From Octadecabacter temperatus (GTDB lineage: Bacteria; Pseudomonadota; Alphaproteobacteria; Rhodobacterales; Rhodobacteraceae), in contig NZ_CP012160.1 in NCBI RefSeq assembly GCF_001187845.1, forward strand, positions 3,169,069 to 3,233,068: DNA of 64,000 nucleotides, read 5' to 3'. The first letter of the stretch is position 1, and each line of letters opens with the position of its first letter. Position numbers and translations under genes: made by a program. The notes below the pieces were generated by a model, which was not told where the DNA came from, ran no database searches, and saw only the letters and a program-made list of their open reading frames with translations. Below are positions 17,860 through 26,927 of this stretch, piece by piece.

Positions 17860-18303
17860 TTATTCAGGTTCCCCAAGCGTCGCGAGGAATGCGTACATGT
17901 CTAGCGCGTCTTGTTCATTGCGAACGCGGAAAGCCATTTTGCCACGTGCGCGGTCGTTCTCAAGCGCTTCACGCAACCATGATGTTGGGTCTTGGACGTA
18001 AGCGACGAACGCTTCTTCGGTCCATTCGGCGCCACCTTCACCCAGTTCTACGATTGAATCGCCATAACGAAATCCATCCACAGAACCTAGCTGGCGTCCA
18101 GCGATTGCAAAGAGGTTAGGGCCTGTTCGTGCGTTGCGTCCGGCCAGAACTTCGCCGTCTGCGTTGGCCACAACGTGACACGCGATGCACTGGCGGTTGA
18201 ATTGCTGTTCACCTGCCTCAGCATCACCCGAAGCCGCATGGCCATCAGCAAAAGCCGGTGTTGTAAGAAGCGCCATAGCTGTGGCGAGAATAAACTTGGA
18301 CAT
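17860..18303 (-). CDS. periplasmic c-type cytochrome, cytochrome c2-like
   Basis: A 147-residue precursor with a Sec signal peptide (MSKFILATAMALLTTPAFA, cleavage near residue 19). The heme attachment site is CIACH at residues 39-43; the probable distal Met ligand lies in GKMAFRV near the C terminus. The size and single heme fit a soluble class I cytochrome that carries electrons in the periplasm. The start at 18303 was chosen because the signal peptide begins there and an AGGGAGA Shine-Dalgarno sequence precedes it; 42 upstream in-frame codons are dismissed. Single-gene unit with its own terminator. Confidence 0.88.
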   Translation of the reverse strand: MSKFILATAMALLTTPAFADGHAASGDAEAGEQQFNRQCIACHVVANADGEVLAGRNARTGPNLFAIAGRQLGSVDGFRYGDSIVELGEGGAEWTEEAFVAYVQDPTSWLREALENDRARGKMAFRVRNEQDALDMYAFLATLGEPE

Positions 18304-18545
18304 AGGAATCTCCCTAGCGTCAATTGAAAGCGGCATCTGCCGCCGCAAGGTGAAAAATAGCCCTTTCACCAGCACCGTCCAGCGGAATAACCGTTTCTTG
18401 GCTGATATGCGATAACATGCCGCGCTCAATTCGGTGACGGCTTATTTGCAGATGGCAGCCTGCATGAGGCATATAAGCGATGAAATTCAAATTAGGCGGC
18501 TCAATTGAACCAGTTCAGAACCAAATCACGACGGACCAACGCAAA

Positions 18546-19064
18546 ATGACTATGATTCCCGGCTGGGTTGATGGGGTTCTAACCCCTGTGGAAAAACTGG
18601 AGGCCCACCAAAAAGGCATCCGGCACAAAGCCGTTTCTGTATTTGTGATGGATGGAACGTCGGTTCTTATCCAGCGTCGCGCTTTGTCGAAATACCATAC
18701 ACCCGGATTGTGGGCGAATACCTGTTGTACGCATCCGCATTGGGATGAAGACGCTGACATTTGCGCAGTGCGACGCCTTGAAGATGAACTTGGAATTAAG
18801 GGTCTAACACCGCAGTATCGCGACCAAATCGAATACCGCGCCGACGTGGGTGGCGGTTTGATCGAACATGAAGTCGTTGATCTTTTTGTCGCGCATTCGC
18901 TTAAAGAGACCTTAAATTTGAACCTTAACCCCGATGAAGTCGCTGAAACGCGTTGGGTAGATATCCATAAGCTCGCCGATCAGGTCGTCGATTACCCCGA
19001 TCAGTTTACTCCGTGGCTCAAGATTTACTTGGCCAACCACTTGGATCTTGTGCTCTCGACTTAG
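18546..19064 (+). CDS. idi: isopentenyl-diphosphate delta-isomerase, type I
   Basis: A Nudix-fold enzyme of about 172 residues that interconverts isopentenyl and dimethylallyl diphosphate, feeding quinone, carotenoid or bacteriochlorophyll side chains. Key parts: RHKAVSVFVMDG, the catalytic Cys in NTCCTHPH, and the Nudix-like RRLEDELGI, with the second catalytic acid in the IEHEVVDLF region. The ATG at 18546 (reading MTMIPGWVDG) matches the usual family start; an in-frame ATG at 18480 would add 22 residues. No photosynthesis or carotenoid gene is nearby. Followed by the convergent glpD gene after 7 bases. Confidence 0.93.
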   Translation: MTMIPGWVDGVLTPVEKLEAHQKGIRHKAVSVFVMDGTSVLIQRRALSKYHTPGLWANTCCTHPHWDEDADICAVRRLEDELGIKGLTPQYRDQIEYRADVGGGLIEHEVVDLFVAHSLKETLNLNLNPDEVAETRWVDIHKLADQVVDYPDQFTPWLKIYLANHLDLVLST

Positions 19065-19071
19065 CGCAGAA

Positions 19072-20649
19072 TTAAGAGGATGGGGGGCGGGCCAGCATCC
19101 AAACGTCTAGCGCTTCAATTTGCTCAGCAGACATACGCAGCCCCAGCTTGTTGCGACGCCAAACAATGTCATCCGCTCTGCGCGCGAATTCTTTATCCAT
19201 AAGCCAGATAACTTCGCTTTCATAAAGCGTAGACCCAAAATCCTGCCCAAGGTCTGAGGCGTTTTTAGCGGCCCCTAAAATCACGCGTGCGTCGGTTCCA
19301 TAAGCGCGCACCAAACGTTTCGCCCACCGATTGTCGAGGAAGGGAAAGTCCGCCGTAAGGGCGTCGATAAGCGCCTGAACGCCATCGACCGGAAAGTCAC
19401 CACCGGGCAACGCGATCCCAGCTGTCCAATCATCTGGCAACGTGTCGAAATACGGGCTGATTTCCTTTAGCGCGCCTTCAGCGAGACGGCGGTAAGTTGT
19501 GATCTTTCCGCCAAAAATATTGAGGATCGGCGCGCCACCCTCATCGTTGACGTTCAAGATGTAATCGCGTGTCGCGGCTGTCGCGCTTTTTGCGCCATCG
19601 TCATAAAGTGGGCGAACACCCGAATAGGTCCAGACCACGTCATCTGTCGTTATGTCTTGCTTGAAGTACTCGTTCGCAAACGCGACGAGGTAGTCGCGCT
19701 CAGCCTCCGAACATTCAGGATTATCATCTGGGTCTTCGTGCGCGGCTTCTGTGGTGCCGATCAAGGTAAAATCGGTCTCGTATGGAATCGCGAAAATGAT
19801 GCGGCCATCCGTACCTTGGAAGAAATAGCTTTTGTCATGGGTAAACAGCCGTTTCGTAACGATGTGCGATCCTCGAACTAAACGCACATTTTCGGTAGAA
19901 TTAAGACGCACCTTTTGTTGGATGATGTCACCAACCCAAGGGCCGGCCGCATTCACCAACATCTTTGCGCGAACTGTGGTTTCCTCGTTGGTGTCTTGGT
20001 CGCGAAGTTGAACCACCCAATGATCGTCATGCCTGATCGTGGAAACCACCTTTGTGCGCACCTTTATTGTTGCTCCACGGTCCTCAGCGTCACGGGCATT
20101 CAGCACGACAAGACGCGAATCTTCGATCCAGCAGTCAGAGTATTCAAAAGCTTTTTCAAACCTGTCTTCGATACCGTCGCCCTCAGGCGCGGTACGCAAG
20201 TCTAAGGTTGCTGTACTTGGCAAGATTTTCCGCCCGCCCAGATTGTCATACAGAAACAACCCGAAACGAATAAGCCACGCAGGCCGTCGGCCCTTCATCC
20301 AAGGCATGACGAAGTTCAAAATTTTGGACGTCGGGGTTGAGCCCTCAAATCGCATATCCTTGTGATAGGGTAACACGAAACGCATCGGCCAACTGATGTG
20401 GGGCATAGCGCGCAATAATGTCTCTCGCTCGATCAGCGCTTTTCGCACGAGGTTCACCTCGAAATATTCAAGATACCGTAGCCCACCATGGAACAGTTTG
20501 GTCGATGCGCTTGATGTGGCCGACGCGAGGTCGTTCATCTCTGCTAAGCCGACATTCAACCCGCGTCCCGCAGCATCCCGCGCGATTCCGCAGCCGTTGA
20601 TGCCGCCGCCAATAATAAACAGATCGTGGTCTACTTGTACGTCCGACAT
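19072..20649 (-). CDS. glpD: aerobic glycerol-3-phosphate dehydrogenase
   Basis: A 525-residue FAD enzyme of the inner membrane that oxidises glycerol 3-phosphate to dihydroxyacetone phosphate and passes electrons to quinone. Evidence: the FAD dinucleotide fold DLFIIGGGINGCGIARDAAGRG at the N terminus, the STKLFHGGLRYLEYFE segment, and NIFGGKITTYRRLAE near residue 390. The start at 20649 is preferred (GGCGG before it and the FAD motif at residue 9); 20658 is an alternative. It faces away from glpR, with operator-like repeats between them. No glpK or glpF is adjacent. Confidence 0.94.
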   Translation of the reverse strand: MSDVQVDHDLFIIGGGINGCGIARDAAGRGLNVGLAEMNDLASATSSASTKLFHGGLRYLEYFEVNLVRKALIERETLLRAMPHISWPMRFVLPYHKDMRFEGSTPTSKILNFVMPWMKGRRPAWLIRFGLFLYDNLGGRKILPSTATLDLRTAPEGDGIEDRFEKAFEYSDCWIEDSRLVVLNARDAEDRGATIKVRTKVVSTIRHDDHWVVQLRDQDTNEETTVRAKMLVNAAGPWVGDIIQQKVRLNSTENVRLVRGSHIVTKRLFTHDKSYFFQGTDGRIIFAIPYETDFTLIGTTEAAHEDPDDNPECSEAERDYLVAFANEYFKQDITTDDVVWTYSGVRPLYDDGAKSATAATRDYILNVNDEGGAPILNIFGGKITTYRRLAEGALKEISPYFDTLPDDWTAGIALPGGDFPVDGVQALIDALTADFPFLDNRWAKRLVRAYGTDARVILGAAKNASDLGQDFGSTLYESEVIWLMDKEFARRADDIVWRRNKLGLRMSAEQIEALDVWMLARPPSS

Positions 20650-20717
20650 TTCCGCCATCCATGGTGATAATTTGCGAACCACCCTTATCAGAATTTCCAA
20701 AAAGAAAAAGAACGATC

Positions 20718-20750
20718 TTCGTTTGTGTTCGTTTCTAGTCAAACCGAACA
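20718..20750. promoter_or_regulatory. candidate GlpR operator between glpD and glpR
   Basis: TTCGTTT occurs at 20718-20724 and again at 20728-20734, one helical turn apart, and an inverted partner AAACCGAACA lies at 20741-20750. TGTTCG (20726-20731) and CGAACA (20745-20750) form an inverted repeat. TTCG/CGAA cores are typical of known GlpR operators. The site is 20 bases before glpR and about 70 bases before glpD, so one site could control both. Confidence 0.55.
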
Positions 20751-20770
20751 TCGTATGCTAGCGTCGGGTT

Positions 20771-21517
20771 ATGAGCTTTCGACATTCACAAATTCTGAAT
20801 CGGGCACGCCAAGACGGCAAAGTCACTGTTGAAGGTCTCGCAAAGGCGTTTGACGTTACTTTGCAGACAATCCGTAGGGATCTGGGTGAACTCGCAGAGC
20901 AGGGACGCCTCGAACGGGTGCACGGTGGCGCAGTATTGCCTTCGGGTTTAACGAACATTCGATACGAGGAACGTCGCCGTTTAAATGATGCTGCCAAAGA
21001 ACGCATTGGGATCGCCTGCGCTGCTGAGATCCAAAATGGCACGTCGATTTTCCTAGGAATCGGCACGACATGTGAAGCCGTTGCTCGTTCGCTTGTTCAT
21101 CACGAAAGCCTGCTGGTTGTAACGAACAACCTGAATGCCGTGCCCATTCTGTCGGCTAACGCTCAGTGCAAAGTCATAGTGACGGGCGGCACACTACGTT
21201 CTTCAGATGCCGGCCTAGTCGGTGCGCAAGCTGCCGTAACCGCTAGGCAATTCAAGTTCGACACAGCCATCATCGGATGCTCAGCGATGGACGAATTTGG
21301 CGGGTTTTATGACTACGATCTTGATGAAGTCATTGTAAGCCAAGCCGTAATTGAATGCAGCCACTCGACAACCCTTGTCGCAGATAACGCGAAGTTCGGG
21401 CGAAAAGCTCCGGCGCGTATCGCTGACCTTGCCGACATTGTCACGTTTTGTACCGATTTAGAGCCAAACCTTGCCCAAACGGCTAAGCTGAAACGTATCG
21501 TTGTCGCATCAGAATAG
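20771..21517 (+). CDS. glpR: DeoR-family repressor, probable GlpR
   Basis: A 248-residue transcription factor. Residues 6-60 form the DeoR-type winged helix (QILNRARQDGKVTVEGLAKA, then TLQTIRRDLGELAEQGRLER, the recognition helix), and residues 75-235 are the DeoRC sugar-phosphate sensor (GIGTTCEAVARSL and VTNNLNAVPIL). Divergence from glpD makes glycerol 3-phosphate the likely inducer. The ATG at 20771 has no strong Shine-Dalgarno sequence; the N terminus matches the family. The next gene (leftward) ends four bases past its stop. Confidence 0.85.
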   Translation: MSFRHSQILNRARQDGKVTVEGLAKAFDVTLQTIRRDLGELAEQGRLERVHGGAVLPSGLTNIRYEERRRLNDAAKERIGIACAAEIQNGTSIFLGIGTTCEAVARSLVHHESLLVVTNNLNAVPILSANAQCKVIVTGGTLRSSDAGLVGAQAAVTARQFKFDTAIIGCSAMDEFGGFYDYDLDEVIVSQAVIECSHSTTLVADNAKFGRKAPARIADLADIVTFCTDLEPNLAQTAKLKRIVVASE

Positions 21518-21520
21518 CTG

Positions 21521-22429
21521 TTACCAATCGAACGCAGGGGCAATCTGTCTTTGTGCCAGCGTCATAATGTCAGACACATGAACCATCGGTGAAAGGTCAA
21601 CGTCGGACTGTCCATTCTTAACCAGTTCAGCCATGCGTGCATAAAGCGCGGGATACTCACCAAGCTCGTTCACTTCCTGTTCGTGACCATCAACGACGCA
21701 ACGATTGCCACCCTCCGAGAGGTGAACAATCGTCCCATCCGTTGTCGTGAACTTTTGTTCCCAAGTCTGACTACCCTCCTGCAGCCAATCAAACGAAGCG
21801 GTAACATTGTTCGTGAATTCCATCTCAGCGCGGATAGGCGTTTGACGATTTTCAGGCGTTTGAAGAACCGCCGACTTTAGGTGGACAGCCGACGGTAAAA
21901 CTTCGGTCATGATCGAAAGCGCGTTAATACCGGGGTCAAGCACCCCCATCCCACCGGGTTCGAAAACCCAGTCCTGATTTGGGTGCCATTGGCGTACGTT
22001 TTCTTTCCAGTCGACATGGCCTGTAGCAACAGTCTTGTCCGCTAAGGCGGCCTTTGCGGCCTGAACGCCTTTCGCCATACGGCTGTGCCACGTCGCAAAC
22101 AAAGTGACTCCCGCTTTCTTAGCGATCGCCTCTAGGGCGTACACTTCTGCAAGCGTCGCGCCAGGTGGTTTTTCCAGCATCACATGTCTACCCGCGCGCA
22201 GGCAGGCGGCAGCGTACTCAAATCGCGGCACAGGCGGCAGACAAAGGCTAACCACCTCAACATCCGGGTTTTCGGCAAGCATAGTATCTAAATCTGCGAA
22301 CGCAGGAACGCCATCAACCGTTCCTGCACGGCTAACAGTCGCTGCGATCACCCAGTCATCTGAGGCCGCGATAGATGGCACGTGCTGATCAACGGCGATC
22401 TTCCCAATTCCAACAAGCGCAATCTTCAT
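21521..22429 (-). CDS. Gfo/Idh/MocA-family sugar 1-dehydrogenase (galactose/arabinose type)
   Basis: A 302-residue NAD(P)-dependent dehydrogenase. The N-terminal Rossmann fold begins [30 protein letters not shown] carries the conserved Lys of the EKP motif. The sequence resembles D-galactose/L-arabinose 1-dehydrogenases that make the sugar lactone in the non-phosphorylated pathway. Its ATG overlaps the stop of the dehydratase upstream (TAATG), which fits two consecutive steps: sugar to aldonolactone, then aldonate to 2-keto-3-deoxy acid. Arabinose versus galactose cannot be decided here. No lactonase, transporter or regulator of this pathway is next to it. Confidence 0.75.
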   Translation of the reverse strand: MKIALVGIGKIAVDQHVPSIAASDDWVIAATVSRAGTVDGVPAFADLDTMLAENPDVEVVSLCLPPVPRFEYAAACLRAGRHVMLEKPPGATLAEVYALEAIAKKAGVTLFATWHSRMAKGVQAAKAALADKTVATGHVDWKENVRQWHPNQDWVFEPGGMGVLDPGINALSIMTEVLPSAVHLKSAVLQTPENRQTPIRAEMEFTNNVTASFDWLQEGSQTWEQKFTTTDGTIVHLSEGGNRCVVDGHEQEVNELGEYPALYARMAELVKNGQSDVDLSPMVHVSDIMTLAQRQIAPAFDW

Positions 22430-24171
22430 TAGTGGGACTCCCGCGCCACTGCGTTACCGCGTCGTCCAACCAGGAAATCAAAATCCGCACCTTCATCAGC
22501 ACGGTTTACCTTGTCGTGATAAAGTTGCGCATACCCACTCGCTGGTCGCTGAACCGGCGGTGCCCATTTCGCCAAACGCGCCGTCAATTCATCCTCAGAT
22601 ATGTCGAGGTGTATGCGACGCTCAGCGACGTTTAGCTCGATCATGTCACCAGATTGAACAACCGCCAAAGGACCGCCAGCAGCAGCCTCAGGGGCGGTAT
22701 GCAATACAACAGTGCCGTAAGCCGTACCCGACATACGCGCATCAGAGATCCGAACCATGTCACGAACACCCGCCTTCAGCAGCTTTGCGGGCAGCGCCAT
22801 GTCGCCAACCTCTGCCATCCCCGGATACCCTTTCGGGCCACAGTTCTTCAGGACCATGACACATGTCTCGTCGATATCTAGATCATCGCGATCAACGCGC
22901 GCTTTGTAATCGTCAATGTCCTCAAAAACGACGGCGCGGCCGCGATGTTCCATCAACTCAGGCGATGCGGCGGACGGTTTAATAATCGCGCCGTTCGGCG
23001 CAAGGTTACCACGAAGCACGGCAATTCCTCCGGACTTTCGAAGTGCCTTTTCAGTCGGAACGATTACATCATCATTCCAATTCTGAACGTCCTTCACTTC
23101 TTCCCAGATAGACCCCCCGCTGACGGTCAGAGCGTCCTTGTGGAGCATGCCCATCTCGCCAAGTCGCTTAATCACAACAGGTAGGCCACCCGCATAAAAG
23201 AACTCTTCCATCAGCCACTTACCGGAGGGCAGCAAATTCACGATCGTCGGGACGTCTTTGCCGCAACGATCCCAATCTTCCAGCGACAGCGGTACTTCAC
23301 ACCGACCAGCCAACGCCTGCAAGTGAACAACAGCATTCGTCGATCCACCAATAGCGCCGTTGGTCCGGATCGCGTTTTCGAACGCCTGTTTCGTCATGAT
23401 GTCAGACGGCTTGAGATCGTCTTTAACCATTTGAACAATACGACGTCCGGTCAGCTGACTCATCATACGGCGACGGCTATCGACCGCAGGGATCGCAGCG
23501 TTACCAGACAGCGCCATCCCCAGCGCCTCAGCCATGCTGGCCATCGTGGACGCGGTGCCCATCGTATTACAGCCGCCAGCACTTCGAGACATCGACGCTT
23601 CGGCTTCAACGAATTCTTCTGGAGACATCTCGCCTGCTTTTACTGCCTCATTAAACCGACGAATATGCGTGCCGGAACCAACGCGCTCACCACGGAAATG
23701 ACCGTTCAGCATTGGTCCGCCAGAGACGACAATCGCGGGTAGATCAACTGACGCAGCACCCATCAAAAGTGCAGGCGTAGTTTTATCACACCCCGCCATA
23801 AGAACGACGCCATCAATCGGTTTCCCGCGAAGCGCTTCTTCAACGTCCATCGCACACAGGTTGCGGAACATCATCGCTGTGGGACGTAGCGCGGATTCAG
23901 ATGGGCTGAACACTGGGAACTCGACAGGAAAACCGCCCGCTTCCCAGATGCCGTTCTTCACCTTCTCGGCAAGTTCACGCAGGTGCCCGTTGCAGGGCGT
24001 CAGGTCAGACCACGTGTTACAAATGCCAATGACAGGGCGGCCATCGAACAAGTCATCCGGATACCCTTGGTTCTTCATCCAACCACGGTGATAGATCGCG
24101 TCTTTGCCGGTTCCACCGAACCATTCTTGTGATCGCAATTTGCGTGGCCACTTGGCAGGTTTAAAAGTCAT
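22429..24171 (-). CDS. IlvD/Edd-family aldonate dehydratase, L-arabinonate dehydratase type
   Basis: A 580-residue Fe-S dehydratase. The three cluster-binding cysteine motifs are visible: [28 protein letters not shown] and [14 protein letters not shown]. The length and the opening [21 protein letters not shown] are typical of the sugar-acid dehydratases (arabinonate, galactonate, xylonate) rather than of IlvD of branched amino-acid synthesis. It removes water from an aldonate to give a 2-keto-3-deoxy sugar acid. It is the first gene of a two-gene leftward operon with the sugar 1-dehydrogenase; an inverted repeat lies 27-72 bases upstream. Confidence 0.82.
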   Translation of the reverse strand: MTFKPAKWPRKLRSQEWFGGTGKDAIYHRGWMKNQGYPDDLFDGRPVIGICNTWSDLTPCNGHLRELAEKVKNGIWEAGGFPVEFPVFSPSESALRPTAMMFRNLCAMDVEEALRGKPIDGVVLMAGCDKTTPALLMGAASVDLPAIVVSGGPMLNGHFRGERVGSGTHIRRFNEAVKAGEMSPEEFVEAEASMSRSAGGCNTMGTASTMASMAEALGMALSGNAAIPAVDSRRRMMSQLTGRRIVQMVKDDLKPSDIMTKQAFENAIRTNGAIGGSTNAVVHLQALAGRCEVPLSLEDWDRCGKDVPTIVNLLPSGKWLMEEFFYAGGLPVVIKRLGEMGMLHKDALTVSGGSIWEEVKDVQNWNDDVIVPTEKALRKSGGIAVLRGNLAPNGAIIKPSAASPELMEHRGRAVVFEDIDDYKARVDRDDLDIDETCVMVLKNCGPKGYPGMAEVGDMALPAKLLKAGVRDMVRISDARMSGTAYGTVVLHTAPEAAAGGPLAVVQSGDMIELNVAERRIHLDISEDELTARLAKWAPPVQRPASGYAQLYHDKVNRADEGADFDFLVGRRGNAVARESH

Positions 24172-24197
24172 CGCGCTATCTCCGTTGGTGAGATTTA

Positions 24198-24243
24198 GGT
24201 TTCACCCCTCAATTCAGAAAGCGCAAGAGGGCGAAATGAAACC
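24198..24243. promoter_or_regulatory. spaced inverted repeat upstream of the sugar-acid dehydratase gene
   Basis: GGTTTCA (24198-24204) and TGAAACC (24237-24243) are perfect inverted copies; just inside them CCCTC (24206-24210) and GAGGG (24227-24231) are inverted too. The element sits directly before the dehydratase start at 24171 and could be an operator or an mRNA stem. No regulator gene is adjacent. Confidence 0.35.
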
Positions 24244-24367
24244 ACTGCGGCGCCGCCATCCTACCGCGCTGCTATGTTGTCACGGGGGCGAATTATTGCA
24301 GCATTGGTTTTGACTTGGCGGGGCGTTTGCGATTCTATCCCCTAAAAGAGCAGTATTGGAGACGGCG

Positions 24368-25156
24368 ATGCGCCTGTCAGTGGCATTCGAAAACACCAAA
24401 GACACACCAGAAGGACGCGGTCCGGTTCAGGTGGGTTGGTTCCTAAACGAAAAGAAGGGTGGCGTTATCTATGACGCGCCAGAGCGTGTTCGATCTGTTG
24501 AGATGAACCGCGAACATGCCAAATCCGCGTCCCGCTGCCCTGCTGTGATCAATATGGAAAGCCGATACTTCATGGTGAAGTGCCCCTTCGATATCCACAT
24601 CGGGTTCGCGCGTGACGATAAAGGTAAGCCCGTTTTGCGAAACCTTGCGGGTACGCAGTCCAACGTCCGTGCAAGCAAACTTGGCGACAAACTGCACATC
24701 ACGTCTGAAGTTGAATGGCGCACCAAAGGTATTCCGACAATCCAGCTGTCATTGCCCTACGTCTTCATCGCGGATGAGCCTGTTTATATGAGTCAGGTCA
24801 GCCCATTCATGCACTATTCCAAAGACCCGCTTCCAGGCACGATCTTTGGTGGTCGCTTTCCAATCAATGTTTGGCCGCGTCCTTTGATGTGGGCGTTTGA
24901 ATGGCATGAGCCAGGCAAGCCGATCAAAATCAAACGCGGTGACCCACTGTTTTACGCTGGGTTCGAGACGCAATCCCCTGAACGCAGTGTGGTTCTGACG
25001 GAAACGGAAGTCACGCCAGAGCTGAACGAGTACATGGAGCTGATTTCTGGCGCAGTAAACTACGTCAATCAGACGTTCTCGCTGTTTGAAGCCGCTGAAG
25101 AACGGCGGCCGGAAACGCTGTTGAAACCGATCGCGCGCAAACGAAGCAAGGGTTGA
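24368..25156 (+). CDS. conserved-looking hypothetical protein in a glycosylation-type operon
   Basis: A 262-residue soluble protein that I do not recognise. There is no signal peptide or membrane helix. It has a central beta-rich region (residues 60-160, including CPFDIHIGFARDD and LPYVFIADEPVYMSQVSPF) and a basic C terminus (KPIARKRSKG). Many Trp, Pro and aromatic residues suggest a compact enzyme-like domain. The ATG at 24368 has TTGGAG as Shine-Dalgarno sequence. It starts a run with a TPR/glycosyltransferase-like gene (3 bases away), a small protein gene and an FkbM methyltransferase gene, so a role in carbohydrate or surface modification is likely by context only. Confidence 0.65.
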   Translation: MRLSVAFENTKDTPEGRGPVQVGWFLNEKKGGVIYDAPERVRSVEMNREHAKSASRCPAVINMESRYFMVKCPFDIHIGFARDDKGKPVLRNLAGTQSNVRASKLGDKLHITSEVEWRTKGIPTIQLSLPYVFIADEPVYMSQVSPFMHYSKDPLPGTIFGGRFPINVWPRPLMWAFEWHEPGKPIKIKRGDPLFYAGFETQSPERSVVLTETEVTPELNEYMELISGAVNYVNQTFSLFEAAEERRPETLLKPIARKRSKG

Positions 25157-25159
25157 GAA

Positions 25160-26530
25160 ATGGCCGCTGAGACTTTGGCAGACCTGCGCACCAAATCGGT
25201 GGACGCACACAAAGCTGGCCGTCATGAGGATGCCCTAGAAGGGTACACGCGCTTTTTGCAACACCGACCGGCTGACGCGGGGATTTGGACAAACCTTGGT
25301 GCGCTTTACCGTGCGATTGGTCGTCATGAGATGGGCCGTACGGCGCAAATACGGGCACACGCCTTGGCGCCAGACGACATCGGTGTGCTCAATAACTACT
25401 CCAACATTTTGTCAGACCTGGGCGACTACGAGCACTCAATCGAGTTGCGTAAAAAGTCGCTAAAGCTTGATCCAAGCCACGTGATGCATCACGCGATGAT
25501 TGGTCGATGTTTACGCGGCTTGGGTCTGTACCAAGACGCGATCGATTACCTAACTCCGATGATCAAAGCGCATCCAGAAGAGAACGAAATCAAACTCCAG
25601 CTCGCGTTCGCACAGCTGGGCGCTGGGCAATACGGCGCGGCGTTCAGAACATATGACGCACGCTGGAATAGTGACGAGTTAGACCAACCCCAGCTCCCGT
25701 TTCCAAAGTGGAAAGAGGGCGCGTCGATTGAAGGTAAAACGCTATTGATCCTACCCGAGCAAGGGTTTGGGGATATGGTCCTGCTAGCGCGCTTCATTCC
25801 CCTTATCGTAGACATGGGCGCTAAAGTTCGACTCGTGGTGAAGAAGCCGTTGCTGCGGTTGTTTGAAGGAATGGACGGCGTTGATTGGGTCGGTCCAGCC
25901 GCCTCCAAAGATGATCCCGTTGATATGTGGCTGAGCCTGATGGACATGCCTAAACTTGTCATCGGCCCAAGTGAAAACGGTGACGTTCCGTCGCCCACAA
26001 AGCTAACAATCCCTGCAGATTCAGTTGAACGTGCCAAGCGCCTGACGTCCAAACATAGCGACATGTTCAAAGTCGGCGTGGTTTGGTCTGGGTCCGCCAC
26101 CTATAAAGGCAACACATTCCGTTCGTTTACTCACCGCGAGTTTTTGCCAATGGTAAACACGCTAAACGTCCAGCTGTTCTCTCTCTATAAAGGGCCATTC
26201 CTTGAGGCCTTCCAAAAAGACGGAAGTGCTGGGCTGATTATCGATACCGCAAGTACAGATCGTGACTTCGCGGATTGTGCTGCGACGATGAAGGAAATGG
26301 ATCTGATCATCACATCAGACACAGCCACCGCGCACATTGCGGGTTCACTGGGTGTCCCAGTTTGGGTCATGCTGCATTGGGACGCATTCTGGGTGTATCG
26401 ACATAAGGGTGATACGACGCAGTGGTATCCGTCAATGCGGCTGTTCCGACAAGCAAAACCACAAGACTGGGCATCAGCATTTGATGCGGCAAACAAAGCG
26501 TTGGTAAAAGAGGTTTCTAAACATGGCTGA
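25160..26530 (+). CDS. TPR protein with a glycosyltransferase (GT-B, heptosyltransferase-like) C-terminal domain
   Basis: A 456-residue cytosolic protein. Residues about 10-160 are TPR repeats (GLGLYQDAIDYL is typical); residues about 190-440 resemble the GT9/ADP-heptose transferase fold: LLILPEQGFGDMVLLARFIP, VGVVWSGSATYKG and IITSDTATAHIAGSLGVPVWVML, the last being the donor-binding signature of the group. TPR plus this domain is common in bacterial protein or surface glycan modification. The product and acceptor are unknown. Its end overlaps the next gene by 8 bases. The flagellar cluster starts about 1.2 kb downstream, so flagellin is one possible target, by context only. Confidence 0.75.
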   Translation: MAAETLADLRTKSVDAHKAGRHEDALEGYTRFLQHRPADAGIWTNLGALYRAIGRHEMGRTAQIRAHALAPDDIGVLNNYSNILSDLGDYEHSIELRKKSLKLDPSHVMHHAMIGRCLRGLGLYQDAIDYLTPMIKAHPEENEIKLQLAFAQLGAGQYGAAFRTYDARWNSDELDQPQLPFPKWKEGASIEGKTLLILPEQGFGDMVLLARFIPLIVDMGAKVRLVVKKPLLRLFEGMDGVDWVGPAASKDDPVDMWLSLMDMPKLVIGPSENGDVPSPTKLTIPADSVERAKRLTSKHSDMFKVGVVWSGSATYKGNTFRSFTHREFLPMVNTLNVQLFSLYKGPFLEAFQKDGSAGLIIDTASTDRDFADCAATMKEMDLIITSDTATAHIAGSLGVPVWVMLHWDAFWVYRHKGDTTQWYPSMRLFRQAKPQDWASAFDAANKALVKEVSKHG

Positions 26531-26927
26531 TCATATTCTTGTTCCCACAGCCCCCGGTGAGTTGATCGACAAATTGACAATTCTTCGACTGAAAGAAGAA
26601 CGTATTTCGGATCCGGCAAAGGTTGAAAACGTACGTGTGGAAAAAGCGGCTCTTATGGAAACAGCAAATGCCCACGTTCCCTCTAGCGCCGCGTTAACGT
26701 CTCTTTGGGAAGACCTCTATGCGATCAACGCAGACCTCTGGGTGATCGAGGACGACATTCGCGATTGTGAAAAAGCCAAAGACTTTGGCGATGAATTCAT
26801 TCGCCTCGCGCGCGCCGTTTACATCACCAACGATAAGCGCGCAGATGTGAAAAAGAAGATTAACCTGCTGCTAGGTTCCGCTCTTATCGAAGAGAAATCC
26901 TATAGCGACCACGGAGTTGAAACATGA
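26523..26927 (+). CDS. small conserved protein, probably DUF6165 type
   Basis: A 134-residue soluble helical protein. The opening APGELIDKLTILRLKEERI is characteristic of a small family found in glycan and LPS loci (believed to be DUF6165); the rest is charged helices ending in RADVKKKINLLLGS. No catalytic motif is visible and no function is known. It overlaps the TPR/glycosyltransferase gene before it (8 bases) and the FkbM gene after it (ATGA), so its dosage is tied to both, suggesting a helper or complex partner. Confidence 0.65.
   Translation: MADHILVPTAPGELIDKLTILRLKEERISDPAKVENVRVEKAALMETANAHVPSSAALTSLWEDLYAINADLWVIEDDIRDCEKAKDFGDEFIRLARAVYITNDKRADVKKKINLLLGSALIEEKSYSDHGVET

Noticed and set aside
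17725..17860. Possible thiamine (TPP) riboswitch before the ynj-like operon
   Set aside because: The conserved TPP core (CUGAGA and the GAACCUGAUC-type segment) is absent on the minus strand; only the short Shine-Dalgarno hairpin is seen.
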